DNA of 14,176 nt from an uncultured Lachnospiraceae bacterium (lineage in GTDB: Bacteria > Bacillota > Clostridia > Lachnospirales > Lachnospiraceae), in the NCBI GenBank assembly GCA_910589635.1, contig CAJUTD010000013.1, positions 36,425 to 50,600 on the forward strand, written 5' to 3'. Below, piece by piece: positions 14,088-14,176 of this stretch. The first letter of the stretch is position 1. Every line of letters begins with the position of its first letter. The notes under the pieces are model-generated. The model saw nothing but the letters and a program-made list of their open reading frames with translations, made no database searches and was not told the DNA's origin. The position numbers were made by a program, and so were the translations under genes.

Positions 14088-14118
14088 AAAAAAGCTGTTG
14101 CATTCAGCAACAGCTTTT
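14088..14118 (-). terminator. Intrinsic terminator downstream of tRNA-Leu
   Basis: On the minus strand a 12-bp perfect stem AAAAGCTGTTGC / GCAACAGCTTTT encloses the loop TGAAT and runs into TTTTTT. It begins 4 bases after the tRNA 3' end. On the plus strand the same hairpin ends with only four T residues followed by CT, so it is mainly a minus-strand signal. Confidence 0.85.
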
Positions 14119-14122
14119 CTCA

Positions 14123-14176
14123 TGCAGGAGATGGGACTTGAACCCACACGATATTGCTACCACAGGCACCTGAAGC
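14123..14176 (-). tRNA. tRNA-Leu (anticodon CAG), 3' part, cut by window edge
   Basis: The 54 visible bases cover the anticodon loop to the discriminator base. The loop TTCAGGT carries CAG (plus-strand 14170-14172) and is closed by a 3' stem GCCTG. A long variable arm (class II) contains GGTAGCAATATCG. The T-arm is GTGGG-TTCAAGT-CCCAT and the acceptor strand CTCCTGC is followed by A73. The long arm, the anticodon and G37 identify leucine. CCA is not encoded (TGAG follows), so it must be added after transcription. The D-arm and 5' half lie outside the window. Confidence 0.88.

Noticed and set aside
1..14176. CRISPR array, insertion sequence, transposase, phage genes or toxin-antitoxin pair
   Set aside because: No regularly spaced repeats, transposase motifs or flanking inverted repeats were seen. 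Coding density is fully explained by the listed genes.

Overview
The window reads as a chromosomal segment of a Gram-positive, low-to-mid GC Firmicute, most likely a gut-type Clostridium of the Lachnospiraceae. This rests on strong GGAGG-type ribosome binding sites, the order dgt-dnaG-rpoD-trmK-Nif3, an RpoD N-terminus typical of that group, a TGS/uridine-kinase fusion protein, and a secreted enzyme ending in lysine-rich BIG2 domains. The species assignment is inference. Every recognised gene, including both RNA genes, lies on the minus strand, so transcription runs from the high to the low coordinates.

From the right edge leftwards: a tRNA-Leu(CAG) enters from outside the window and is closed by an intrinsic terminator. 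An aldo/keto reductase with two C-terminal 4Fe-4S motifs follows. Next comes a housekeeping cluster: dgt-like dNTPase (TTG start), DNA primase dnaG, primary sigma factor rpoD, tRNA methyltransferase trmK, a Nif3-family metal protein and a TGS-domain uridine-kinase-like protein. Spacings are 16 to 51 bases and no terminator is visible between the genes, so they probably form one operon for replication, transcription and RNA/nucleotide metabolism.

The cluster then gives way to an accessory pair: an AraC-family regulator and a 1130-residue secreted beta-helix glycosidase-like protein with a putative Ig domain, a DNRLRE/CBM96-like domain and two cationic BIG2 repeats. The enzyme resembles GH28/GH49 but lacks the histidine and Arg/Lys motifs of polygalacturonases. 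The regulator probably controls the enzyme: the 104-base gap between them holds a 16-bp palindrome and a direct repeat. This pair is the least ordinary part of the window.

The enzyme gene ends in a strong terminator whose T-tract appears to double as the -35 box of rnpB, the RNase P RNA. Beyond rnpB is a small membrane protein with a zinc ribbon, with its own promoter and a good terminator. The last 29 bases at the left edge cannot be assigned.

I did not find a clearly new multi-gene system. The best leads are the unusual glycosidase with its regulator, the terminator/promoter overlap at rnpB, the in-frame tandem duplication inside trmK, and a small overlapping upstream ORF at the regulator's start.
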